Below are positions 8,724-17,514 of a stretch of 64,000 bases of DNA, one piece after another (position 1 is the first letter of the stretch; each line of letters begins with the position of its first letter). The notes under the pieces were generated by a model, which saw only the letters and a list, made by a program, of their open reading frames with translations, made no database searches and had not been told where the DNA came from. This DNA comes from Polaromonas sp. YR568 (GTDB taxonomy: Bacteria; Pseudomonadota; Gammaproteobacteria; Burkholderiales; Burkholderiaceae_C), in contig CAMCUN010000001.1 in NCBI GenBank assembly GCA_945878995.1, positions 62,001-126,000 on the forward strand. Direction: 5' to 3'. A program made the translations under genes and the position numbers.

Positions 8724-9461
8724 ATGCACCCAGACCTTGAAAGAACCCGTGCGGAACTTGCACCATCAAGCCACCTGCGCGTGGGTTTGAACCTGGCCAA
8801 CTTCCTGTTGATCCAGTCTGGCACGGGCCAGACCAACCCTCTTGGCATCGTGCCGGACCTGGCCCGAGCGCTGGCTCAGGAGTTGGGGGTATCGGTCCAG
8901 TTCGTGCCTTATCCCTCGCCGGCACCGCTGGGCGATGCGGTCGAGCACGGTGCCTGGGACGTGGCTTTTCTGGCCGATGAACCAGCCCGGGCCACAACCA
9001 TCGCATTTTCACCCGCCTACCTGGAAATACAGGCGAGCTATCTGCTGCCTGCTGGCTCGACCTTCACCCATGTGGACGAGCTTGACAGGCCTGGCCACCG
9101 CATAGCTTCCTTGGAGGGGGGCGCCTACGCGCTGTACCTGCAGCGCAGTCTGAAGCACGCCCAACTGGTGCTCACAAGCACCATGGAAGAGTCCTTCCGC
9201 ATTTTTGTCGAGCAAGGTCTGCATGCCTTGTCTGGCTTGCGGCCCAGGCTGCTCAGTGACCAGGCCAGGCTGCCGGGCAGCGTGCTGCTGCCTGGGTCTT
9301 TCATGGCGGTGCAGCAGGCCGTAGGCACCTCCAAGCGCCACCAGGCAGCGCCGGTCTACCTGGCCGATTTCGTGGAGCGGGCCAAGGCCCAAGGCCGGGT
9401 GCAGGCGGCCATTGATGCGCATCACGTGTCGGGTGTGAACGTCGCGCCAGCACGTCGCTGA
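8724..9461 (+). CDS. family 3 solute-binding-like protein lacking a signal peptide
   Basis: The 245-residue product has the shape of the small bacterial solute-binding proteins (SBP_bac_3): LRVGLNLANFLLIQ near residue 19, LGIVPDLARALAQELGV near 40, and AWDVAFLADEPAR near 76, followed by the second lobe. Normally these are secreted, yet this N-terminus (MHPDLERTRAELAPSSHLRV) has no hydrophobic signal segment, and no ABC permease or ATPase genes are nearby. A cytoplasmic sensing or enzyme role is possible. A good AAGGAA ribosome site precedes the ATG. It ends the deacetylase operon. Confidence 0.75.
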   Translation: MHPDLERTRAELAPSSHLRVGLNLANFLLIQSGTGQTNPLGIVPDLARALAQELGVSVQFVPYPSPAPLGDAVEHGAWDVAFLADEPARATTIAFSPAYLEIQASYLLPAGSTFTHVDELDRPGHRIASLEGGAYALYLQRSLKHAQLVLTSTMEESFRIFVEQGLHALSGLRPRLLSDQARLPGSVLLPGSFMAVQQAVGTSKRHQAAPVYLADFVERAKAQGRVQAAIDAHHVSGVNVAPARR

Positions 9462-9555
9462 GTTCAGCCCCAGGCCAGAAGACCGAGGGCGGTGCTGGCT
9501 TGTGTCGCGCGCAGCCCGCGCCAGTTGCGCATGGCGCCCAAAGGGGCGGGCCTGC

Positions 9556-10845
9556 TCAATGCGCCCGGACTTGCAGCGCTTGCTCCACCCAGGCGGCGAT
9601 GTCCAGCAAAGCCAGGTCATGCCCTCGGTGGCCAATGAGTTGCAGGCCCACGGGCAGGTCACCAGCGGCCACTGTCAGCGGCAGGCTGATGGCCGGCGCA
9701 CCATTGGCATTGGCCAGGGCGGTGAGGTCGGCCTGGTTCGCAGGCACAGCACCGTCCATGGCAAAGCTGGTTTGCGGCGCGGTGGGCAGGATCAGCGCGT
9801 CCAGGCCGCAGGTCAGCGCCTCCATGGCCTCGGCCGCCTGCGCCACCCGCGAGACGGCCCGGCCCAGGTCCAGGGCCGACTTGCCTTCAATGAAACGCAT
9901 CATGGCCAGCAGGTCGGCCGGCAGCACAGTCGGCTCATGGGCCAGCAGCGGGGCGACCAAGGCGTGCAGTTCGGCCTCGCACAGCAGCAGGCCAGAGCGG
10001 CGCACGGCGTCGAGCGCCACCCCGGCCAGCTTGACATCCACCCACTGCACTTCTTGACTGGGGCTCAACTGGCGCACGCCGTCTTCATAGGCGCGCATGA
10101 CGCTGGCGCTGGCGCCGTGCTCGGCGGCATCGCGCACGATGCCCACCTTCCAGGGCCGGCTGCGCGGTGAGGGCGCAGGCAAGTGCGGCGCCATGATTTG
10201 CAAGGCGGCCACCACGTCTTCAACCCGCCGTGCCAGCACACCCACATGGTCCAGCATGCGGCACAGCGGCATGACACCGGCCAGGCCCAGGGTTTCGTGG
10301 CTGGGCTTGAAGCCCACCACGCCGCAATAGGCGGCCGGGATGCGCACCGAGCCCATGGTGTCCGAGCCCAGCGCGATGCTGCACAGGCCAGCGGCCACCG
10401 CCGCGGCCGAGCCACCGCTGGAGCCGCCCGCCGTGTGCCCCGGGTGCTGGGGGTGAAAGCAGTCGCCGTAGTCGGGGTTGTGGTTGGTCGCGCCCAGGGC
10501 CAGCGGGTGCATGTTGAGCTTGCCCACGCAGTGAAGGCCGGCTGCGCGCAGGCGCGCCACCATGGGGGCATCGGCCGTGGCCAAGCGCTGCAGGGCGCGC
10601 AGGCCGCCGGCGGTGGGCAGGCCAGCCACGTCGATGTTGTCCTTGGCGCCAAAGCTGGTGCCGGCCAGCGCCGAGTGACCCGATAACGGCTGCAGCGGCG
10701 CCTGGGCAATGAGGGCCCGGATGCTGGGATTGCGCTCGGCGATCGCCGCGTATTGCGCCGCCATCAACGCGTCACTGCTCAGCTGTCCGCGGGCGATCAG
10801 CCGGGCCTGCTCGCAGGCGCCGGCCAGCAAAAAGTCTGGGTTCAT
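9556..10845 (-). CDS. amidase (amidase signature family)
   Basis: The 429-residue product has the amidase signature: the catalytic Lys in SFGAKDNIDVAGLP (near 70), the Gly-Ser-rich loop TAGGSSGGSAAAVAAG (near 137), and the nucleophile Ser in GSDTMGSVRIPAAYCG, where family members usually read DTGGS. These give the Ser-cisSer-Lys triad of enzymes that hydrolyse amides or carbamates. Its start overlaps the stop of the ligase gene (ATGA). It may cut the linear amide left after ring opening by the PuuE-like enzyme, which is an inference from context. Confidence 0.88.
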   Translation of the reverse strand: MNPDFLLAGACEQARLIARGQLSSDALMAAQYAAIAERNPSIRALIAQAPLQPLSGHSALAGTSFGAKDNIDVAGLPTAGGLRALQRLATADAPMVARLRAAGLHCVGKLNMHPLALGATNHNPDYGDCFHPQHPGHTAGGSSGGSAAAVAAGLCSIALGSDTMGSVRIPAAYCGVVGFKPSHETLGLAGVMPLCRMLDHVGVLARRVEDVVAALQIMAPHLPAPSPRSRPWKVGIVRDAAEHGASASVMRAYEDGVRQLSPSQEVQWVDVKLAGVALDAVRRSGLLLCEAELHALVAPLLAHEPTVLPADLLAMMRFIEGKSALDLGRAVSRVAQAAEAMEALTCGLDALILPTAPQTSFAMDGAVPANQADLTALANANGAPAISLPLTVAAGDLPVGLQLIGHRGHDLALLDIAAWVEQALQVRAH

Positions 10846-12224
10846 GTCTTGATCAGTCGCAGCGGTTTTTGGCGGGCCTCGACCCCGGTCAGCTCGGCCA
10901 GGGCGCGGGGGGCTTCCAGCACGACCTGCACCTCCACGCCAAGTTGCTGGCGAAGGTGGGCATGGTAGCGCTGTAGCAGTTCGTCATCGCGCGGGGCGTG
11001 ACATTCGATGCGCACCGTCATTTCCTCGCGGCCGCTGACCTGGGCCAGCACGCACAGGTACTCGCCATGAAAGCCGGGCAGGTTCGCCAAGATGTTGGAC
11101 AGCGACTGCGGAAACACATTGATGCCGCGCAGCTTGACCATGTTGTCGCTGCGGCCTAAAAAGCCCTCCATGCGGGCAAACGGCAAGCCCAGCGCCGAGC
11201 TGCCAGGAAGCATGCGCGTCACGTCATGGGTGTTAAAGCGGATGATGGGGAAAATATCTTCGCTGAACAGACAGGTGACAACCAGGTCCCCTGGCTCGCC
11301 CTGGGCCACGGGGCGGCCGGTGTCTATGTCGCAGACCTCAGCCCAGTGCGCGTCCTCCATCACATGCATGCCCTCGTGGTCCGGACCTTCGGCCGCAATC
11401 AAGCCGGTGTCGCCCACGCCATACCAGTCAAAAAGCTCGGGCCCGCCCCAAGCCTTGGCCAGTCCGGCCCGGGCGTCTTTGGACAGGTGGCCAGAAATCA
11501 TGCGGATGGGAATGTCCAGGCCGGGCTCCATCCCGTGCTCGCGCGCGACCTCGGCCAAGCGCTGGATGTAATCGGCAAAGCCGACGATGACACTGGCGCG
11601 AAACTCGCGCATGTACTCCACTTGCTTGAGAGAAGGCGTCTCCACCCCAGTGCCGGCCGAAAAGAACAAGGCCCCGGTGTGGTGAACCACAGACTCACGA
11701 ACATAGTGGCCGCCGTTGACCGGGCCGTGGCCATAGACCGAATGCACCACATCGCTGGGGCGCAGCCCTTGCATCAGGTAGGCCCGCGCCAGCATCAGCT
11801 TGTGGACCTCGCGGGTGCGCGGGCTGAACAGCAGGGGCTGGGGCCGGCCGGTGGTGCCGCTGGTGGCATGGACAATCATGGGCAAAATGCGGCCGTTCAC
11901 CGGGATGTCGCGGCCATGGTGGTCGCCCAGGGGGGGCTGGCGCTCTATCGAGGCCATGATTTCATGCTTGCCAAAGCTGGGCAGGTTGGCAATGTCCTCA
12001 ATGCGGCGGATGTCTCCAGGGGCGATGCCGGCTTGCCCCCACAGCCGCTGGTAAAACGGAATTTGCCAGGCCCGCAGCATGACGCGATTGAAAAGCGTTT
12101 GCTGGTGGTGGCGCAGCGCATCGACAGACATGGCGCAAAATTTTTCCAGGAATGCCTCACCCACCGGAAACTCCTGTCGGAGTTGGCGCACGTCTATGGC
12201 TTCAAAATAGCTTGCGTGTGACAT
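10842..12224 (-). CDS. PaaK-like acyl-CoA ligase (AMP-forming)
   Basis: The 460-residue product resembles phenylacetate-CoA ligases of the adenylate-forming superfamily. It has the phosphate-binding loop ATSGTTGRPQPLLFS (near 120), a DWYGVGDTG adenine-site motif (near 274), GRSDNMVKLRGINVFP (near 362) and a late Lys region (RQKPLRLIKT). It should activate a carboxylic acid with ATP and CoA. The ATG is 15 bases from the operator at 12239. It is the first gene of a two-gene leftward operon with the amidase and diverges from gntR. Confidence 0.88.
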   Translation of the reverse strand: MSHASYFEAIDVRQLRQEFPVGEAFLEKFCAMSVDALRHHQQTLFNRVMLRAWQIPFYQRLWGQAGIAPGDIRRIEDIANLPSFGKHEIMASIERQPPLGDHHGRDIPVNGRILPMIVHATSGTTGRPQPLLFSPRTREVHKLMLARAYLMQGLRPSDVVHSVYGHGPVNGGHYVRESVVHHTGALFFSAGTGVETPSLKQVEYMREFRASVIVGFADYIQRLAEVAREHGMEPGLDIPIRMISGHLSKDARAGLAKAWGGPELFDWYGVGDTGLIAAEGPDHEGMHVMEDAHWAEVCDIDTGRPVAQGEPGDLVVTCLFSEDIFPIIRFNTHDVTRMLPGSSALGLPFARMEGFLGRSDNMVKLRGINVFPQSLSNILANLPGFHGEYLCVLAQVSGREEMTVRIECHAPRDDELLQRYHAHLRQQLGVEVQVVLEAPRALAELTGVEARQKPLRLIKT

Positions 12225-12238
12225 GGGATCCTGTTAAT

Positions 12239-12256
12239 TTGTCCGAACATATTATG
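12239..12256 (+). promoter_or_regulatory. GntR-type operator between ligase and gntR
   Basis: The 18-mer TTGTCCGAACATATTATG shares the TTGTNCGNACATATTA consensus with the other four sites. TATTAT (12250-12255) can act as the -10 of gntR. It sits between the divergent starts of the acyl-CoA ligase (12224) and gntR (12297), so it fits autoregulation plus control of the ligase-amidase operon. Confidence 0.72.
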
Positions 12257-12296
12257 AGGGCATACTTGCCGACCATCAAGACGCGAGGGAAATGGC

Positions 12297-13052
12297 ATGG
12301 GCAAAGAGGGGCAGGCAGAGCTGGACAAGGGAACAGGCCCTTTTTACAAGCGGCTGGCAACCATCCTAATGGACGACATTCGCAGCGGCAGGTGGGCTGT
12401 GGGTGCGGCCCTGCCGACGGAAAAAGAACTGTGCGACACCTTCCAGGTCAGCCGGCACACCACCCGGGAGGCCTTGCGCCAGCTTGAAGAAAAAGGCCTG
12501 ATCGCCCGCCGCCAGGGGTCGGGCTCCACGGTCTTGGCCACCAGCCCGTTGGTGCGCTACGAGCAGAACATTCAGACCATTGAGGACATGCTGCACCACG
12601 GTGCTTCCACCAGGCTGCATGTGATCTTGGCGCAGGAGGTGGGCGCCGATGCGAACGCCTATTCCAGCCAGGTCTGGCAACTGGCCAAAACACCATGCGT
12701 GTGGGTGCGCTCTATCCGCTATCCGCGCAATGACGCACGGCCACTGGCCCTGGTCGACGTCTATGTGGCGGTGCGCAGCAAGCGTCAGCACAGGCAATTG
12801 CTCAATGTAGAGACGGCGGCCAAGGAGATCGTTGCCACGGTCGATGTGAACAAGATTGACCGCATTGACCAGCATTTCAGTGCCATCAACGTTGGGCCAG
12901 CTGAAGCCAAGTTGCTGCATGTGCAGGCGGACGAGGCGGTATTTCAGATCTTGCGCTACTACTTTGATGCCGCTGGACGGCTGATGGTGGTGGCTCACTC
13001 GCTCTACAACGGCGGCTTGTTCACCTATGGATCGACCTTGCGTCGTTCCTGA
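12297..13052 (+). CDS. GntR/HutC-family transcriptional regulator
   Basis: The 251-residue product has an N-terminal winged helix (residues about 14-82, with LPTEKELCDTFQVSRHTTRE and the wing GLIARRQGSGSTV) and a C-terminal UTRA ligand-binding domain (about 95-245) as in HutC. UTRA domains bind small metabolites, so the inducer is probably a pathway intermediate. A GAGGGAA ribosome site precedes the ATG. The central position and the five matching palindromes nearby make it the probable regulator of the whole 345-18723 block. This is an inference; the sequence does not show binding. Confidence 0.9.
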   Translation: MGKEGQAELDKGTGPFYKRLATILMDDIRSGRWAVGAALPTEKELCDTFQVSRHTTREALRQLEEKGLIARRQGSGSTVLATSPLVRYEQNIQTIEDMLHHGASTRLHVILAQEVGADANAYSSQVWQLAKTPCVWVRSIRYPRNDARPLALVDVYVAVRSKRQHRQLLNVETAAKEIVATVDVNKIDRIDQHFSAINVGPAEAKLLHVQADEAVFQILRYYFDAAGRLMVVAHSLYNGGLFTYGSTLRRS

Positions 13053-13086
13053 TGTTCATCCGTATTTCCACCTAGCTGCAACCCCC

Positions 13087-13117
13087 TTGCATGGACAGCT
13101 TGTACGGACATATTATC
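13087..13117 (+). promoter_or_regulatory. promoter with embedded GntR-type operator for TRAP operon 2
   Basis: TTGCAT at 13087-13092 and TATTAT at 13111-13116, 18 bases apart, form a plausible sigma-70 promoter. The operator TTGTACGGACATATTATC fills 13100-13117, covering spacer and -10, the classic arrangement for repression by occlusion. The same 18-mer occurs inverted at 6512-6529. Confidence 0.72.
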
Positions 13118-13190
13118 TAGCCCATCTTAGTCCGGGCAGGTCTGGTGAGGGTCTGTCTTTTTGTGCATTGCATTTGTTCAGGAGTCTGCT

Positions 13191-14198
13191 ATGAAAGTTT
13201 CATTTCGGGGTCGTCGCATCGCCTTGTCATTGCTGGTTGCCGGCGCATCGGTGGGCTTGATAGGCGCCGCACAGGCACAGACCAAATTAGAAATTTCCGT
13301 GCCCTGGGGCCCCAATGAGTTTCACTCGCTCAATGCGGCGGCCTTTGCCAAGCGCATCACCGAGGAAACCAAGGGTCAGGTGCAAGTGTTCTCCCGCCCG
13401 GGTGGCGAGCTCGGCGTCAAGGCCAATGAGTCGGTGCGGGCGGTGGCTGAAGGCGTGGTGCCCATGGCCGACCTGGCGCTGTTTCAGAACGCCAGCCGCG
13501 GCCCTGCGATGGCGGTCGAGACCTTGCCATTTTTGGTCAACGATTACGAGCAGTTGCAGGTGCTACATAAGAGCTTTCGTCCCTTGTGGGAGAGCCTGCT
13601 GAGCAAGAACAACCAAAAAATGCTCTACGTGGTGCCTTGGCCCAAACAGTTCTTTTTCACCAAAAAACCAGTCCAGACCGTCGATGATCTCAAGGGCTTG
13701 AAGATGCGCTCTTTGGACAAGCTGACCACCGATTGGATCAACCGCCTGGGCATGGTGCCTGTGCAGTTGACCAACCTGGAGATATTGCAGGCCCTGGGCT
13801 CTGGCATGCTTGAAGGTGTGCCGACCTCGGCGGGCACGGCGGTGGCGCAAAAGTACTGGGACTTCATGAAGTTCGGTTACGAGACCAACCACATCTGGGC
13901 TTCCAATGTGATGACCATCAACATGGACACTTGGAAAAAACTCACGCCTGAACAGCAGCAGACCATTGAGCGCGTGGCCCGCGAAATGGAGCCAGGTTTT
14001 TGGGAAAACAGCAAGCGAGATCACCAAGTCAAGGTGGTTGAGTTGCAGAAAAACGGCATGAACATTCAACCCATGCCGCGCGCCGTGGTCGACGAGATGC
14101 GCCGCCGCACCGCAGCCTTGTGGGAGCAGTACACCAAGCCCATGGGCGACGAGGCCGTCAAAGCCTTGGGCCAGTACCGCAGCGCGATTGGTAAGTGA
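13191..14198 (+). CDS. TRAP transporter substrate-binding protein (DctP family), second system
   Basis: The 335-residue product begins after a CAGGAG ribosome site with a signal peptide (MKVSFRGRRIALSLLVAGAS, cleavage near AQA-QTK). The mature part has family-typical stretches: KPVQTVDDLKGLKMRSLDK near 160, NLEILQALGSGMLEGVPTS near 190, and a W-Q/E-rich C-terminal helix. It is distinct from the protein at 2337, so the locus imports two related solutes or keeps two affinities. It is first in its operon, while the first system has it last. An operator-bearing promoter lies directly upstream. Confidence 0.92.
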   Translation: MKVSFRGRRIALSLLVAGASVGLIGAAQAQTKLEISVPWGPNEFHSLNAAAFAKRITEETKGQVQVFSRPGGELGVKANESVRAVAEGVVPMADLALFQNASRGPAMAVETLPFLVNDYEQLQVLHKSFRPLWESLLSKNNQKMLYVVPWPKQFFFTKKPVQTVDDLKGLKMRSLDKLTTDWINRLGMVPVQLTNLEILQALGSGMLEGVPTSAGTAVAQKYWDFMKFGYETNHIWASNVMTINMDTWKKLTPEQQQTIERVAREMEPGFWENSKRDHQVKVVELQKNGMNIQPMPRAVVDEMRRRTAALWEQYTKPMGDEAVKALGQYRSAIGK

Positions 14199-14228
14199 CC
14201 GCTTCTAAGGGGCAAGCAGGGTCTGGCT

Positions 14229-14750
14229 GTGCGTAAACTGCTTGACCGTATCTATGCGGCCAGCTTGTTTGTGGCCGCCTTGTTCTTGGTGGCCATCTTT
14301 GCCTTGATGATAGGCGAGGCCGTGATGCGCAAGATGGGCAGCTACATCACGGGCGCTTCCGAGTTGGTGGGGTGGTGTTGCGCTGCGGCAGGGTTTTTGG
14401 CCCTGCCAGCGACCTTCAAGCGCGGTGACATGGTCAGAGTCGGGCTGCTTGTTGACGTCATGCCGCCGCGTTTACGCAAGCCTGTGCTGCTGGCCTGCCT
14501 GCTTTTGGGCCTGGTGTTCACCGCTTACATGCTCAAGGCCATTGCTGCGTACATGTGGGGCAGTTTTGTGGTCGATGAATTGACGCAGGGCATGATCGAA
14601 ATCCAGGTCTGGGTTCCCATGATCAGCTTTCTTGTGGGTGTGGCCCTGATGCTGGTGGCCATTTTGGATGAATGGGTGGTGGCCTGGCGCACCCCGGCAG
14701 CCGATCTGCGCGCTGAAAAACCGCCCGCGATCAACGAGCCTGGCCTGTGA
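14229..14750 (+). CDS. TRAP transporter small permease (DctQ family), second system
   Basis: The 173-residue product has four hydrophobic segments (about 10-32, 45-65, 85-107 and 125-150), as expected for DctQ. It starts at a GTG 30 bases after the binding-protein gene. The C-terminal tail from about 152 is polar and cytoplasmic. It would form the membrane complex with the product of the next gene. Confidence 0.88.
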   Translation: MRKLLDRIYAASLFVAALFLVAIFALMIGEAVMRKMGSYITGASELVGWCCAAAGFLALPATFKRGDMVRVGLLVDVMPPRLRKPVLLACLLLGLVFTAYMLKAIAAYMWGSFVVDELTQGMIEIQVWVPMISFLVGVALMLVAILDEWVVAWRTPAADLRAEKPPAINEPGL

Positions 14751-14763
14751 CCGGAGCCCTGTT

Positions 14764-16062
14764 GTGAAGACCTCTGCCCTTTTGATCGTGCTGCTGATCT
14801 TGCTTCTTGCAGGCGGGGTCTGGATTTCATTCGCTTTGGGGGTGGTGGCTTGGGCTGGTGTGGCATTTTTCTCCAACACGCGCCCCGACATCAACTTGGT
14901 GACCTCCTACTGGAACACCTATTCCTCGCTGTCTCTGGCTTCCTTGCCCATGTTCATCTGGATGGGTGAAATCTTGTTCCGTACACGCCTGGCCGAGCAG
15001 ATGTTTGCGGGCCTCGCGCCCTGGTTGGACCGCCTGCCCGGCCGCCTGCTGCATGTCAATGTGCTGAGCTGCGGCATCTTTGGCGCGGTCTCTGGATCGT
15101 CTTCGGCTACCTGTGCCACCATCTCCAAGATCGCCTTGCCTGAGCTGGCCAAGCGCGGCTATGACCAGCGCCTGAGCATAGGCAGTTTGTGCGGCGCGGC
15201 CACGCTGGGCATTTTGATTCCCCCCTCCATCGCGATGATCATTTATGCGGTGGCGGCTGATGTATCGATTGTCCGAATGTTCCTTGCGGGCATCATTCCT
15301 GGCATCTTGATCCTTTTTCTTTTTTCCGGTTACATCGCCTTGTGGGCCTGGCGCCACCCTGAACTCATGCCGCCGCGCAGCTTCGAGACCACCTTCTGGG
15401 AGCGCGTCAAGGCCAGCTCACGGCTGCTTCCGGTGCTGCTGCTGATCGCGGCGGTTTTCTTGTCGATGATGCTCGGTGTGGCCACCGCCAATGAGGCCTC
15501 TGCCTTTGGCGTGCTCGGCGCCCTGGTGATCGCGGCTTTGGGCGGCAACCTCACCTGGGTCAATTTGCGCGACAGCCTGACCGGGTCCTTGCGCATGAGC
15601 GCCATGATCATGTTTATTCTGGGCGCAGCCAGTTTCTTGACGGTGGCCATGGGTTTCACTGGCATTCCCCGGGCCTTGTCCGAGTGGGTGGTGTCGCTGC
15701 AACTGTCCCCCTACGCCTTGATGGCGGTGCTCACGGTGGTCTACCTGGTGCTGGGCATCGCCCTGGATGGCGTGTCCATGATTGTGCTGACCACCGCAGT
15801 GGTCCTGCCCATGGTGCAGGCTGCTGGGTTCGATCCAATCTGGTTTGGCATTTACATCATCATCATGATCGAGTTGGCAGAGATCAGCCCGCCTGTGGGT
15901 TTCAATCTTTTTGTTCTGCAGAACATGACGGGCAAAAGCATGATGACCATTGCCCATGCCGCCATGCCCTTTTTCTTCATCTTGTGCTTGGCAACCGTCT
16001 TGCTGATCGTGTTTCCTTCGATCGCCACCTGGCTGCCGGGCGCAATGATGGGCACAAGATGA
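14764..16062 (+). CDS. TRAP transporter large permease (DctM family), second system
   Basis: The 432-residue product carries about twelve hydrophobic segments with the family stretches SGSSSATCATISKIALPE (near 117), GAATLGILIPPSIAMIIY (near 144) and EISPPVGFNLFVLQNMTG (near 379). The GTG at 14764, just after the small permease stop, is the best start: codons further up overlap the previous gene in another frame. A weak hairpin with a T run follows the stop, suggesting that the operon ends here. Confidence 0.92.
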   Translation: MKTSALLIVLLILLLAGGVWISFALGVVAWAGVAFFSNTRPDINLVTSYWNTYSSLSLASLPMFIWMGEILFRTRLAEQMFAGLAPWLDRLPGRLLHVNVLSCGIFGAVSGSSSATCATISKIALPELAKRGYDQRLSIGSLCGAATLGILIPPSIAMIIYAVAADVSIVRMFLAGIIPGILILFLFSGYIALWAWRHPELMPPRSFETTFWERVKASSRLLPVLLLIAAVFLSMMLGVATANEASAFGVLGALVIAALGGNLTWVNLRDSLTGSLRMSAMIMFILGAASFLTVAMGFTGIPRALSEWVVSLQLSPYALMAVLTVVYLVLGIALDGVSMIVLTTAVVLPMVQAAGFDPIWFGIYIIIMIELAEISPPVGFNLFVLQNMTGKSMMTIAHAAMPFFFILCLATVLLIVFPSIATWLPGAMMGTR

Positions 16063-16071
16063 AGGCTCTTG

Positions 16072-16095
16072 AACTGTTTTAAACAGACAGTTTTT
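16072..16095 (+). terminator. possible weak terminator after TRAP operon 2
   Basis: AACTGT (16072-16077) pairs with ACAGTT (16087-16092) around a nine-base loop and runs into five Ts. The six-pair, AT-rich stem is weak, so read-through is likely. Confidence 0.35.
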
Positions 16096-16158
16096 GGCCC
16101 TACATCGCCAAGGATCACCGGCCCAGCAGATTGACATCTGGCCAGCCGATTCCTACAC

Positions 16159-16176
16159 TTGTCCGTACATATTTAC
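16159..16176 (+). promoter_or_regulatory. GntR-type operator upstream of acyl-CoA dehydrogenase
   Basis: The 18-mer TTGTCCGTACATATTTAC matches the consensus of the four other sites, with TATTTA (16170-16175) in the -10 position. It lies 118 bases before the dehydrogenase ATG, inside the 231-base gap after TRAP operon 2. This gap holds no gene. Confidence 0.7.
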
Positions 16177-16293
16177 AGTCTGGACGCCCCCTTGATTGCA
16201 TGCGCAGATCAGTCTGCAAGCATGCAGGGCCAGCAAGTACCGCAGGGCGTTCCTGCGGAGATCAAAAAATTGAAACAAGGTGAGGAAAAGCGC

Positions 16294-17448
16294 ATGAGCA
16301 CGAACAGCAAGCCGCAGGACGATGCCGAGATCCTGGACGCCATTGAGCAGTGGGCCGAAAAGGAATTGCGCCCGGTGGCGCGCAAGTTCGATCACGCCGA
16401 CGAATACCCGCACGAGATCGTCGAGCAAATGAAGTCGCTGGGGCTGTTCGGCGCCACGATTGGCGAGGCCTACGGCGGCTTAGGCTTGTCGGCCAGCACC
16501 TACGCCAAGATCGTGGTCAAGGTGTCCTCCATCTGGATGGCGCCCTGCGGCATCTTCAATTCGCACCTGATCATGGCTGCCGCCATTGAACGGGCGGGCA
16601 CCGAGGAGCAAAAACGCCACTGGCTGCCACGCATGGCTTCGGGAGAGTTTCGCGGCGGCATTGGCCTGACCGAGGCCAACGCCGGATCGGACCTGCAGGC
16701 CATTTGCACCGTGGCCAAGCGGGAAGGCGATGACTACGTGGTCAATGGCAGCAAGATGTGGATTACCAACAGCCTGCATGGGCAGGGCATTTTGCTGCTG
16801 GTCAAGACAGACCCCAAGGCCGAACCCCGCTACAAGGGCATGAGCCTGCTGATTGCGCCCAAGGGGGATGGTTTTAAGGTCTCCAAGCTCAAAAAGCTCG
16901 GCTACCGCTCCATTGACAGCTGCGAGGTCCATTTGCAGGACTACCGGGTGCCGGCCTCCCATTTGCTGGGCGGCGTGGAAGGCAAGGGCTTTATACAAAC
17001 AGCATCGGGGCTGGAACTCGGGCGCATCAACGTAGCCGCCCGCGGCGCAGGCATAGGCGAGGGCGCGCTGCTGTTGGCGCTGCGCTATGCGCAAGAACGC
17101 AGCGCCTTTGGCAAGTCCATCAGCAACCACCAGGCCATCCAGCTCAAGCTGGCCGACATGGTGACCCAGGTGGAGGGGGCCAAGCACCTGATTGAGGCGG
17201 CGGCCCGCCGCTACGATGCCGGCGAGCGCTGCGACCTGGAAGCGGCCATGGCCAAGCTGGCGGGCTCTGAGGCCGGGGTGTTTTGCTCGCAAGAGGCCAT
17301 GCGCATCTTTGGCGGCTACAGCTACTCGGTGGAGTACGACATTGAACGCTTTTACCGCGACAGCTTGCTGATGTGCATTGGCGAAGGCAGCAACGAGATC
17401 TTGCGCCAGGTCATCGCCAAGCAACTGATAGAACGCCACCCCGCCTGA
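16294..17448 (+). CDS. acyl-CoA dehydrogenase
   Basis: The 384-residue flavoenzyme oxidises an acyl-CoA to the 2,3-enoyl-CoA. It shows GGIGLTEANAGSDLQAI (near 120), KMWITNS (near 152), RSAFGKSISNHQAIQLKLADM (near 268) and the C-terminal IGEGSNEILRQVIAKQLI, in which the Glu of GEG is the expected catalytic base. I chose the ATG at 16294 after GTGAGGAAAAG; in-frame starts further up would add an unstructured leader. It is followed by the CoA transferase gene and probably acts on the product of that enzyme or of the PaaK-like ligase. Confidence 0.92.
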   Translation: MSTNSKPQDDAEILDAIEQWAEKELRPVARKFDHADEYPHEIVEQMKSLGLFGATIGEAYGGLGLSASTYAKIVVKVSSIWMAPCGIFNSHLIMAAAIERAGTEEQKRHWLPRMASGEFRGGIGLTEANAGSDLQAICTVAKREGDDYVVNGSKMWITNSLHGQGILLLVKTDPKAEPRYKGMSLLIAPKGDGFKVSKLKKLGYRSIDSCEVHLQDYRVPASHLLGGVEGKGFIQTASGLELGRINVAARGAGIGEGALLLALRYAQERSAFGKSISNHQAIQLKLADMVTQVEGAKHLIEAAARRYDAGERCDLEAAMAKLAGSEAGVFCSQEAMRIFGGYSYSVEYDIERFYRDSLLMCIGEGSNEILRQVIAKQLIERHPA

Positions 17449-17514
17449 GCGCCGCCGTGGGCAGCGCTGCATCCTTGTGGCGCTCAGCCCGGCATTGAAT
17501 GACAAGGACTTTGC

